From NCBI GenBank assembly GCA_040219275.1, contig JAVJSU010000044.1, positions 1 through 29,886 of the forward strand: a stretch of 29,886 bases of DNA, in the 5' to 3' direction. The notes under the pieces were generated by a model. That model had not been told where the DNA came from, did not search any database, and saw nothing but the letters and a program-made list of their open reading frames with translations. The stretch is from JAVJSU01 sp040219275 (GTDB lineage: Bacteria; Chloroflexota; Anaerolineae; Aggregatilineales; Phototrophicaceae). This document shows positions 8,568 through 16,150 of this stretch, in pieces. Numbering within the stretch: the stretch's first letter is position 1; the number at the start of each line of letters is the position of its first letter. Both the position numbers and the translations under genes were made by a program.

Positions 8568-9523
8568 AGGTAAGTTTCCTCCGTCCATTTCAAAATCTGA
8601 CGTGCCAGTTGTTCACGCTTCTCATAGGTGGTCATCATGGTATCCATCGCCACGCTATGTACCACGCTATCAGTGAGCTTCGCGGTATCAAAGTCCGCAT
8701 CTGCCACATCATGAATAAATCCATTAATAACGTCGCCATAATGTTGGGCGACCCGCTCTGCGCTTACAGGATAGCCCCATTCGCGCATCAATTTCGCCGC
8801 CGGACCTTTGACCGCATCTCCAGCAATAATCGGAGTCACGGCAATACGTGGCACATCTCGCGCCACAATGAGATCACGCATCTCCGGTATGTTTAAAATA
8901 GGATCAACCGATAACCAGGGATTTGATGGTCCTATGATGATCGTATCGGCATTTTCTATCGCGGACCTTACCGACGTGGAGACCACCGCATTCTCAATAT
9001 CATCAAAACGCAATGAGGTGACAGTCGGTTGCCAGCGATGCTTGACGAAATACTCCTGAAACGGCAGTTCGCCTGCTTCGACCGTATTAAATATAGTCGC
9101 TACCGGAGTATCAGTCATCGGCAATATCGTACAAGATATGTGTAAAGAAGACGTTAGACGACGGGTGATTTTGGTTAAAGTTTCACCAGAATGCCACATT
9201 TGTGTGCGGAGCAAGTGGGTTGCAAGGTCTTTATCGCCCAGACCAAACCACGGTGTTTCACCAAAGTGGCGCAGTCCTTCAATCATATTACGGGTATCAC
9301 CCGCCACACCCCAGCCGTTGGTCTTATCCACCAACTCAGCCAGTGTATACATCACGGTATCAAGATCAGGGCAAATTCGCAATCCATAATGCCAGAAATC
9401 ATCACCCGTATTCACGATGATCGTCAAATCTTCGGGCGGCATCACGCGGTATAAGCCATATGCTAGCTTCGCCCCACCCACGCCACCAACCAGCAAAACG
9501 ACCTTATTCGGCTTCAACAACAA
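8564..9523 (-). CDS. cofD: 2-phospho-L-lactate transferase CofD (FbiA)
   Basis: About 319 residues with the CofD motifs: GGVGGAKLAYGL near the N terminus, VNTGDD, FGLGDKDLATHL, IIGPSNPWLSVDPIL and IIAGDAVKGPAAKLM. The enzyme transfers the phospholactyl (or phosphoenolpyruvyl) group from the CofC product to FO, forming F420-0 or dehydro-F420-0. The start is unusual. No ATG or GTG is suitably placed; three successive TTG codons (9523, 9520, 9517) follow a GGGGG run by about 6-12 bases, so a TTG start inside the end of the lipoprotein gene is most likely. Overlaps on both sides imply coupling with the lipoprotein upstream and cofC downstream. Confidence 0.93.
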   Translation of the reverse strand: MLLKPNKVVLLVGGVGGAKLAYGLYRVMPPEDLTIIVNTGDDFWHYGLRICPDLDTVMYTLAELVDKTNGWGVAGDTRNMIEGLRHFGETPWFGLGDKDLATHLLRTQMWHSGETLTKITRRLTSSLHISCTILPMTDTPVATIFNTVEAGELPFQEYFVKHRWQPTVTSLRFDDIENAVVSTSVRSAIENADTIIIGPSNPWLSVDPILNIPEMRDLIVARDVPRIAVTPIIAGDAVKGPAAKLMREWGYPVSAERVAQHYGDVINGFIHDVADADFDTAKLTDSVVHSVAMDTMMTTYEKREQLARQILKWTEETYL

Positions 9524-10337
9524 GAAATTCCCCCACAAACGCCAACTGACTCGGTGGAAAAGTCGGCGAAGTTGTCATCAAGATATAAAGTTCATGCACC
9601 CCACTTCCTGGTACATCTGTTATGCAAAAACGTTCTCCGTCGCTCGTCCGTCCCACCGATAATTCACCGGACGACACCGATAACAGACGATTATCCAGCG
9701 CAATTTGCACCTGTTCGCGCACCGTCCCGCCGATAATCTCATCATCGGCAACTTCAATACACAGTTGCGTTCCGGCGTTGATGAGATACCGCACATTGCG
9801 ACCAAGCTCAACATCCAGCGCCGCCAGCATATCGCCGGTAATCCACTCCAATCCGCTCAATTCTCCCGTAAAAGTGGAGAGTTCAAACGGTTGTGGTAAG
9901 GTGCTCTGGAAGTTCCAGCTATACAATTCTAAGCCAGAATCCAGCAATAATTCGACATTAATATTATACACGCCTTCTTGCACCAGAGGATTAAAGCAGT
10001 AATGATCAGACGTTTCAGTCTGGAAAAAACGAAACATTTCAGGCGAATAATCCATATTTGCGATGCTCACCGCCAGCGGAAATTCACCGGATTCAGCGTT
10101 AATCTGCCCTGCATCAATATTGAAGCACACTTCCAGTGAGTTCAATGTGAACAACGTAAAATTTGACGTAAATCCAGAAATACTACCGGGAAATTCGTAA
10201 AGCTCACGAAACGGCGCGATTTCCGTCCGGTTAATCGGCGATATGTTGCGGGTGGTCGTCGCGGAAATACGCCCATCGTCCCCGCACGCGGTCAATACAC
10301 AAACGCAGATCACGAGCAAAATATGCCAGAGTTTCAT
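9504..10337 (-). CDS. Predicted lipoprotein of unknown function within the F420 operon
   Basis: The 277-residue product starts with a lipoprotein signal peptide: MKLWH, a hydrophobic stretch ILLVICVCV and the lipobox LTAC with the acylated Cys at position 18. The mature part is beta-rich with repeated acidic segments and no recognisable family; two similar sections (around ELCFNIDAG... and TQLCIEVAD...) suggest two related beta domains. The ATG at 10337 overlaps the nitroreductase stop as ATGA, and the 3' end contains the cofD start, so it is firmly inside the F420 biosynthesis operon although it would act outside the membrane. No enzymatic role in F420 synthesis can be supported; a linked envelope role is possible. 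Confidence 0.8.
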   Translation of the reverse strand: MKLWHILLVICVCVLTACGDDGRISATTTRNISPINRTEIAPFRELYEFPGSISGFTSNFTLFTLNSLEVCFNIDAGQINAESGEFPLAVSIANMDYSPEMFRFFQTETSDHYCFNPLVQEGVYNINVELLLDSGLELYSWNFQSTLPQPFELSTFTGELSGLEWITGDMLAALDVELGRNVRYLINAGTQLCIEVADDEIIGGTVREQVQIALDNRLLSVSSGELSVGRTSDGERFCITDVPGSGVHELYILMTTSPTFPPSQLAFVGEFLVVEAE

Positions 10338-10954
10338 CGCCAAATCACGCTATCGACCAACGGTTTACGGTTCTTTTCTTTTGATTCCGCCGGATAGCCC
10401 AGTGTAATCAATCCCTGCGGTTGCCAATCTTCCGGCAATTCCAGCGCCGAGACCACCACATCGGGGCAAAATAACGGCGCACACATCCAACACGCCCCCA
10501 GCCCGAATTCATGGGCGACGAGCAAGATATTCTGCCCTGCCATCGCCACACTTTGCACCGCCATCATATATTCATTTGTGGCGCGCTTTTCGTCAGGATA
10601 ACTGTCCATATCCGCCATCGTCATACACAGCGCGATCAACACCGGCGCACCAGTGATGCGGTCATACGAACGGTTCACATCAGCATCAATGACCGCCTGC
10701 GGCACGGCATCCGCTTGCAAATCACGCCGTAACCGCGCACCCATCGCGCTCGCCAATTGATGTTTCATCGAATCGTCTTGAATCACACAAAAACGCCACG
10801 GTTGACGATTGTGGGCGGACGGTGACCAGATCGCGGCTTCAAGAATACCTTCGATAATCTCACGCGGAACAGGCGACTCAGTATAACGCCGGATAGAACG
10901 TCTATCGGCAATTGCCCGCAGTACCGCGCTTTGTGTTTTATCTGAAGTTGCCAT
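10334..10954 (-). CDS. Nitroreductase-family protein, FbiB C-terminal-domain-like (possible dehydro-F420-0 reductase)
   Basis: The 206-residue protein has the FMN-binding nitroreductase fold: RRSIRRYTESPVPREII (about residues 18-34), the SPSAHNRQPWRF flavin and substrate loop, and GLGACWMC near the C-terminal third. In actinobacteria the same fold forms the C-terminal half of FbiB, which reduces dehydro-F420-0 during F420 maturation. Here the gene follows cofE immediately (TAA then ATG) and in the same frame, the same order as in fused FbiB. That makes a role as stand-alone dehydro-F420-0 reductase plausible, though a general nitroreductase remains possible. The ribosome binding site is weak, fitting translational coupling or readthrough from cofE. 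Confidence 0.82.
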   Translation of the reverse strand: MATSDKTQSAVLRAIADRRSIRRYTESPVPREIIEGILEAAIWSPSAHNRQPWRFCVIQDDSMKHQLASAMGARLRRDLQADAVPQAVIDADVNRSYDRITGAPVLIALCMTMADMDSYPDEKRATNEYMMAVQSVAMAGQNILLVAHEFGLGACWMCAPLFCPDVVVSALELPEDWQPQGLITLGYPAESKEKNRKPLVDSVIWR

Positions 10955-11731
10955 TTATCGGTACAAGTCCTGCTCCGGTGCACGGTTGAGATCACTCGCT
11001 TTGCCGTCCTCGGCGCTAAAGCTCAAGCCACGAACCAGCACCACCGGACGACCTTCATCGCCTTCCCCACACACCAGATGCGCGGCAGATGCGATCAAAT
11101 CGCCATATGCCTGTAAACTTATACGTAATTCGCGCCCAAAAAGATCATGCTGACCGCGCAAATCCAACAAGGCAGGCATTCCTGCAACACCAATCGCCAC
11201 ACCAATATTGCCCACACGGAACGGTCTTCCATGCGAATCGCTAATAACGATACCCACTTCTACACCTGTTTGCGCCAGAATGCCTTCACGGATTTTCTGC
11301 GCGGACTTGTCAGGGTCAAGCGGTAACAGCAACACGAAATCCTGGTCTTCACCCACGTTAGATTGATCGATGCCAGCGTTCGCGCTCACAAATCCCAGCC
11401 GATGCTGTGTCACCAGCACATGCGGCGCACTTCGGCTGATGGAGGCGCTTTCCTGTAACACCAGTTCGACGATGCGCGAGTCTTTGCGCGTTGCTTCCGC
11501 CAGCGCAACTGCCTGCTCCGATGGAACAACCTGCTTTAAATCGAAGCGTCGCCCCTCAGATTTAGACACAATCTTCGACGAAATCACCAGCGAATCATGA
11601 TGATGCAATTGAATATCGGCATCTGCCAGCCCTTTGAGGATGATCGCGACCAGATCGTCACCAGAATCAACCAGCGGAATACCTTCAAGGGCGACAATTT
11701 CTAATGTATTGGGACGCTGTGCGGAAATCAT
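10955..11731 (-). CDS. cofE: Coenzyme F420-0:L-glutamate ligase CofE
   Basis: The 258-residue enzyme adds gamma-linked glutamates to F420-0 using GTP. Family motifs are clear: SSKIVSKSEGR (residues 51-61), GFVSANAGIDQSNV (113-126) and ISDSHGRPFRVGNIGVAIG (163-181), which form the GTP and metal sites. The length matches archaeal CofE rather than the about 450-residue bifunctional FbiB. The start overlaps the npdG stop codon (ATGA). A single TAA separates its last codon from the ATG of the nitroreductase gene, with no frame change. Confidence 0.95.
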   Translation of the reverse strand: MISAQRPNTLEIVALEGIPLVDSGDDLVAIILKGLADADIQLHHHDSLVISSKIVSKSEGRRFDLKQVVPSEQAVALAEATRKDSRIVELVLQESASISRSAPHVLVTQHRLGFVSANAGIDQSNVGEDQDFVLLLPLDPDKSAQKIREGILAQTGVEVGIVISDSHGRPFRVGNIGVAIGVAGMPALLDLRGQHDLFGRELRISLQAYGDLIASAAHLVCGEGDEGRPVVLVRGLSFSAEDGKASDLNRAPEQDLYR

Positions 11732-12402
11732 TCCAGTCCCGTAATGGTTATGCCAGCACCTTTAACGCCATAAGTTTTGTTGATGTACAGCAAGACCGGA
11801 GTCAGTGCTTCCAGCGCAACCGCATTCGCCAGCGGACCGGCATCCACACCACGCATCCCCGTCGCCTTGACGAGTTCCATGACCTGTGCTTTTGCGTCGT
11901 CATCGTCACCACACACCAGCACATCACAATCCACATCAGTTTCAGGGTCTTTGAGCTTCACCGCGCTCACATTCTGAAAAGCCGATACCACACGCACATC
12001 ATCACCAAGAAATGCCTGCGCCTCTAATCCGGCGGATTTCCCTACCGGTACATGCACCGTGCGGACGTTCGGCGGTTGCAACGGCACAGTCACATCCACC
12101 AGAATCTTGCCAGAAAGTTCCGCCCTAACACCTTCCAATGTAGATTTATGGGCGCTATAGGGCACACTCAACACCACAATATCGGCTTCTGCGGCGGCTT
12201 GATTATTGTCTTTGCCCTGCAAATAATCACCGCCCAGTTGTTCGTTCAATTCTGACGCACGCTCCGCCGCACGGGTGGCATCACGCGAGCCAATAATCAC
12301 TTTGTAGCCGTTCAATGCCCAGCGCATCGCCAAGCCAGAGCCTTCTTTACCCGTTCCGCCCAATACAGCCAGCGTCACGACAATTCCATTATGTTCGCTC
12401 AT
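11728..12402 (-). CDS. npdG: NADPH-dependent F420 reductase (Fno/NpdG)
   Basis: The 224-residue protein begins with a Rossmann nucleotide loop VLGGTGKEGSGLA (residues 13-25) followed by GSRD (38-41), the pattern that recognises NADP 2'-phosphate, and contains VVSAFQNVSA in the F420-contacting region. It exchanges hydride between F420 and NADP(H), supplying F420H2 to enzymes such as the LLM oxidoreductase downstream. It is the first gene of the operon. An AGGA sequence sits six bases before the ATG, and a promoter lies at 12450-12478. It overlaps cofE by four bases. Confidence 0.93.
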   Translation of the reverse strand: MSEHNGIVVTLAVLGGTGKEGSGLAMRWALNGYKVIIGSRDATRAAERASELNEQLGGDYLQGKDNNQAAAEADIVVLSVPYSAHKSTLEGVRAELSGKILVDVTVPLQPPNVRTVHVPVGKSAGLEAQAFLGDDVRVVSAFQNVSAVKLKDPETDVDCDVLVCGDDDDAKAQVMELVKATGMRGVDAGPLANAVALEALTPVLLYINKTYGVKGAGITITGLE

Positions 12403-12449
12403 GGGGTGTCCTAGTAATAAACAAGATAGTCGTCAAAAGAATGGCGCTT

Positions 12450-12478
12450 ATCATACACCGCAGACAGGCGAGAGGCAA
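12450..12478 (-). promoter_or_regulatory. Predicted sigma70-type promoter of the F420 operon
   Basis: On the minus strand a -35 box TTGCCT (12473-12478) and a -10 box TATGAT (12450-12455) are separated by exactly 17 bases. Transcription would start near 12443, leaving a leader of about 41 bases before npdG. It is the only good match seen in the 155-base gap upstream of the operon. Confidence 0.5.
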
Positions 12479-12557
12479 CGTAAAACCCGCAATCCATGAG
12501 GTTACAATACCTAAATACACGCCAAACCCCGCGTAATTCTAATTCATCAGCGAATAT

Positions 12558-13238
12558 TTAGTCATAAAAAAGAGGCACAGACACCGGACCACCGAGTGAT
12601 TTAATATGCGCCAGAATTTCCTTGAGGATGCTGTCTTCATCCTGAGACGCATCCAGTTTAAAAAAGCCTTCGCTGTCGTCCTGCGTCGTCGCCGTAAACG
12701 CGCCCTGCTCACACACCACGCGAACCGCAGGCGCATAATCATAATCTTTGGATTCATTCTCCCAGAAATGTTCGGAGCGAATCCCACGATTGCGTAAGGC
12801 GTGATAAATACGATCCACAAAATAATCCGAGGTGCTATATAAATCACGGATAGACCGCGCCTGTGTGAAGCGATCCCATGTGGTACGCACAAACGTGATG
12901 GTGCGTTTATCAGTGTTGAGAACAGGGGGAATCTTGGTCTGAATGTCTTCCAGAATCACTTTATAATACGGATCATCCGCACGGACATGATCCGGCTGTT
13001 CGGGTAGAAGATCGCGCCGATAGACCAGTTCCACGCCACGATAACGGGCAAAGTAATGAACACCGCCACTTTGTTCTTTGAAGACGCTACCACTGAGGAA
13101 AAATGCCAGATATTCCGCGTTAATCCCACGGGGCATTTGCCGCTGAGGAATGCGATACCAGTGTTGCTCTTGCAAAATCTTAAAATCACGCTTGCGATTT
13201 ATAATGCCGACAAGGACACGATCTTCAGGAAACATCAT
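12558..13238 (-). CDS. Conserved-looking hypothetical protein
   Basis: I cannot assign this 226-residue protein to a family. It is soluble, with no signal peptide or membrane segment. The N-terminal half (DRVLVGIINRKRDFKIL, then HWYRIP and AEYLAFFLSG) vaguely resembles PUA-like/EVE-type small domains. The middle (KRTITFVRTTWDRF, then SIRDLYSTSDYFVDRIYHAL) is dense in conserved-type aromatic and charged residues, and the C terminus is a helix plus a short tail. It lies 59 bp after the PLP-enzyme gene and upstream of the F420 promoter, so it probably ends the preceding transcription unit. No terminator is visible after it. Confidence 0.75.
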   Translation of the reverse strand: MMFPEDRVLVGIINRKRDFKILQEQHWYRIPQRQMPRGINAEYLAFFLSGSVFKEQSGGVHYFARYRGVELVYRRDLLPEQPDHVRADDPYYKVILEDIQTKIPPVLNTDKRTITFVRTTWDRFTQARSIRDLYSTSDYFVDRIYHALRNRGIRSEHFWENESKDYDYAPAVRVVCEQGAFTATTQDDSEGFFKLDASQDEDSILKEILAHIKSLGGPVSVPLFYD

Positions 13239-13297
13239 TCACGCTTTTCTGGATGATGCCATCACCCATGCTTTCCGTGCGATGCTAGCTCACCCCA

Positions 13298-14695
13298 TTA
13301 ACTCATTGTCCGTCTGTGTTGTGATAAGTGTGCGTCTATTTCGCCGATCCGTTGTTGCTCCATCTCCCACCATGATGGATCGCGCTGTGCATCCAACGCA
13401 TCAACAGATTTACCCTGCTGTTCAACCCATGTGAAGTATTTCAGGTTGTGCCAGCGTTCACGCACATCCAGCGTGCCGGACATAATCCAATCCGTCCTCA
13501 CACCGAGAAAAACACGCTCGATATAACCCACTGCGGTAGCTGAGTCCATCGCGCCATCGTCAACCCGCATCCGCGCCATAACAGACTCATACCGATCAAC
13601 GGCATCCGTTGCCACCGTGACGATCAAATCATCTACGCCCATATTGTAATACTTAGCGGTTTTTATTGCACCTAAAATATTGCAAATGCTACTTATTCCT
13701 AATAAATCACCCATCTGATGCGCCGTATTGTGGTCAATATCATAGCGTGATTTTAAAACGTCTTGCCCCACCTCATCATTCAGCACCCGCAAACCTTGTT
13801 TACACGCCAAATCATCAATGCACATCAGCGCGTCCATGTTCCGCACATTATGAATCCACGTCACATGCTTATCGCCAATGCCTTCAATGTCGTGCGTGCC
13901 GTAGCCATTCGCGTATAATGTCGGGCATTGAATCGGTTCTAAGCCGACGATTTTGTGATCGCGCCACACTTGCTTCAGGCGATCTCCAGCGGCAATCGTC
14001 CCCCCACTGCCCATCGCGCTCACAAATGCGCTTACCTTGCCCCGTCCGATCCCTTTTCCGGCGAGTTCATCCGCCAGTTCGACAATCGAATTACCCGTCA
14101 CATAGTAATGAAAGCGATAATTGCCCATGACATCAAATTGATTAAGCACGCGCATATCCGGCTCATCACGCCGTAAACGATTAACCTCGTCGTAAATTTC
14201 CTTAACGTTGCTCTCGCTCCCCGTCGTCGTGATGATTCCCGCGCCATAATGCCGGATTAAATCGTAGCGTTCACTGCTCATCGCTTCTGGCAAGACCACC
14301 AGACTTTTACAGCCCATCCGCCCGCTCACCCACGCCCCGCCGATGCCATAATTCCCCGTTGACGGAAAAACCAGCGTGTGTTGCTCCGGGTCAAACTCGC
14401 CCGCCAGCAAACTCTCGATCAAGACGCTGTACGCCGGACCGACCTTGTGGCTACCTGTCGGAAAACCCTTACCGATCAACACCACAATCGGAGTTTCTAC
14501 CCCGGTCAGCACAGGTGGCAAAACAAAATGGCGCACCCCACCGTCAGGAGTGCGCCAATGAATATTCATAAGATTAACCGGATCAAGCGGATCAACTTCC
14601 AGCGCGGTCAACGCCCGCTGACGCACTGCCGGATCGACCAGATGCGGATGGAGCATCTCTTCAAATGTGGGTGCAAATGGCGATGTCAAGCGCAC
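13298..14695 (-). CDS. PLP-dependent fold-type II enzyme (cysteine synthase / threonine dehydratase-like)
   Basis: The 465-residue protein has the tryptophan-synthase-beta fold signatures: a Schiff-base lysine in PTGSHKVGPAYS (K84), the substrate-carboxylate loop PSTGNYGIGG and the phosphate-binding SAMGSGGTIAAG. Members catalyse beta-replacement or elimination on amino acids. The extra length (ordinary CysK has about 310 residues) and the unusual Lys context place it in an uncharacterised cysteine-synthase-like subgroup, so the substrate is unknown. A GTG start overlaps the stop codon of the upstream 76-aa gene by one base (TAGTG), implying coupling. Confidence 0.85.
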   Translation of the reverse strand: MRLTSPFAPTFEEMLHPHLVDPAVRQRALTALEVDPLDPVNLMNIHWRTPDGGVRHFVLPPVLTGVETPIVVLIGKGFPTGSHKVGPAYSVLIESLLAGEFDPEQHTLVFPSTGNYGIGGAWVSGRMGCKSLVVLPEAMSSERYDLIRHYGAGIITTTGSESNVKEIYDEVNRLRRDEPDMRVLNQFDVMGNYRFHYYVTGNSIVELADELAGKGIGRGKVSAFVSAMGSGGTIAAGDRLKQVWRDHKIVGLEPIQCPTLYANGYGTHDIEGIGDKHVTWIHNVRNMDALMCIDDLACKQGLRVLNDEVGQDVLKSRYDIDHNTAHQMGDLLGISSICNILGAIKTAKYYNMGVDDLIVTVATDAVDRYESVMARMRVDDGAMDSATAVGYIERVFLGVRTDWIMSGTLDVRERWHNLKYFTWVEQQGKSVDALDAQRDPSWWEMEQQRIGEIDAHLSQHRRTMS

Positions 14696-14925
14696 TAAAT
14701 ATCCTCGTCAAGCAATTGGCTTTCTAGCCAGCGCATCTCGTTCATCGCGTCGTCACGCCGATGCGCCAGATCACGATATAAAACGCGATCTGCTTCGTCC
14801 ATCAAGTCTGAATTCCCGCTATGTTTTTTTAGCAAACCGTTAATTTGATGCTGTAAATCCTCATACAATAAAACGGTCTGCCGATACTGCTCTACTTTAC
14901 CTAACACATCTTCAGAAGTTGCCAT
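14695..14925 (-). CDS. Small helical protein of unknown function
   Basis: The 76-residue product is charged and almost entirely helical by composition, with heptad-like spacing (KVEQYRQTVLLYEDLQHQIN and NEMRWLESQLLD) suggesting a coiled coil. It has no signal, membrane segment or known motif. It sits 12 bp downstream of the family 2 glycosyltransferase with an AGGA upstream, and its stop overlaps the GTG of the PLP-enzyme gene, so it is translated with that enzyme. It could be an accessory subunit, but nothing proves this. Confidence 0.7.
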   Translation of the reverse strand: MATSEDVLGKVEQYRQTVLLYEDLQHQINGLLKKHSGNSDLMDEADRVLYRDLAHRRDDAMNEMRWLESQLLDEDI

Positions 14926-14937
14926 CCCACAAGTCCT

Positions 14938-16017
14938 CTAATTTTCTATACGGGAGGGATTCGCCTCATCCCATTCTGTAAGTGTTTCGTCATTTTCACG
15001 GGTATCCACGCGATCAGGATAAATACGGGGACGGCTATATTGACCGGACACGCGGGACGGATGATGCTGTTTTTCGTCGTCGAAACCAATACTCGAAGCG
15101 ACCACATACAAAGGGCGGTCTCGCGTTTCATCATAAATCCGCGCAACATATTGCCCCATCACAAACAGGAAGAACAATTGGAACGAACTGAGCAACAACA
15201 TCATCACAATCGTGGATGCCTGCCCACCAAAAAATCCCGGTCCTTGCGTAATTCTCAATACCGCAATCACCGGAATGGTCAAAATCGCCAGAATACCCAG
15301 CACCAGACTAAAATAAATCATGATCTGCAAAGGGAAAAATGAAAATCCCGTAATCGCATCCCATGCGAACCCGATCATCTTACGAAGCGGATATTTAGTC
15401 TCTCCGGCAAAACGAGGCTCACGGATATAATTTACGCCAGTTTGCTTAAAGCCCACCCAGCTCGTTAATCCGCGAATAAACCGATTATGTTCGCGCATTT
15501 GCCGCAACACCATCACCACGCGCTCATCCATCAACCTAAAATCGCCCGTATCCAGCGGAATTTTCACATCCGTGATGCGATAAATCAGCCGATAAAAGAC
15601 CTTCGCGGTTAATTTTTTGAACCAGCCTTCGCCCTTACGCTCTGCACGCACCGCGTACACCACATCGAAGCCAGCTTTCCAGCGTTCGATCATCTCCAGG
15701 ATGACTTCCGGTGGGTCTTGCAAATCAGCATCCATCAGCACAACCGCTTCCCCATCGGCAAAATCCATGCCGGCGGTCACGGCGATCTGATGCCCGAAAT
15801 TACGGGCGAAGTTAATCACTTTCACACGCTCATCCGACTGCGCCAATTCCAGCATCATCGGCAAAGACGAATCCCGACTGCCATCATTGACCATCACCAG
15901 TTCCCACGCTTCATGGGTGGAATCCATCACCTCACATACACGCTCATACAGCAGAGGAATATTGCCTTCTTCGTCGTGGATGGGCGTAACAATTGAATAT
16001 CGCGGTCTTTGACTCAT
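14938..16017 (-). CDS. Family 2 glycosyltransferase, GtrB / dolichol-phosphate mannosyltransferase-like
   Basis: The 359-residue protein has a GT-A domain with the opening strand YSIVTPIHDEEGNI, MVNDGSRD (43-49) and the metal-binding DADLQDPPE (96-104). Two hydrophobic segments follow at about 236-266 and 277-300. This layout matches GtrB and bacterial DPM-type enzymes, which move a sugar from a nucleotide donor to polyprenyl phosphate. The product would be the kind of donor used by GT-C enzymes such as the one at 4281-6899. The C-terminal tail of about 50 residues is hydrophilic and longer than usual. It heads the unit that continues with the 76-aa protein and the PLP enzyme. Confidence 0.9.
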   Translation of the reverse strand: MSQRPRYSIVTPIHDEEGNIPLLYERVCEVMDSTHEAWELVMVNDGSRDSSLPMMLELAQSDERVKVINFARNFGHQIAVTAGMDFADGEAVVLMDADLQDPPEVILEMIERWKAGFDVVYAVRAERKGEGWFKKLTAKVFYRLIYRITDVKIPLDTGDFRLMDERVVMVLRQMREHNRFIRGLTSWVGFKQTGVNYIREPRFAGETKYPLRKMIGFAWDAITGFSFFPLQIMIYFSLVLGILAILTIPVIAVLRITQGPGFFGGQASTIVMMLLLSSFQLFFLFVMGQYVARIYDETRDRPLYVVASSIGFDDEKQHHPSRVSGQYSRPRIYPDRVDTRENDETLTEWDEANPSRIEN

Positions 16018-16080
16018 AGTTGCTCACACTACCTGTTGCTACCTATTTTAAACCCAATTCAAACAATACGTTGCGAATAT

Positions 16081-16111
16081 GGGTTAAATCTATACATATT
16101 GTACACAAGTT
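16081..16111 (-). promoter_or_regulatory. Possible promoter upstream of the glycosyltransferase unit
   Basis: The minus strand of the 16018-16150 gap contains TTGGAA followed 18 bases later by TATAGA, a modest sigma70-like pair, about 75 bases upstream of the glycosyltransferase ATG. The match is only four of six in each box, and the positions given are approximate. Confidence 0.25.
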
Positions 16112-16150
16112 TTTCCAACTTTCCGCGCCGAATGGTTATGGGTAGTGGGA

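Noticed and set aside
12539..12892. Minus-strand 117-codon frame inside the hypothetical gene 12558-13238
   Set aside because: The longer frame has a normal globular composition. This one is Arg/Met/Cys-rich and begins internally.
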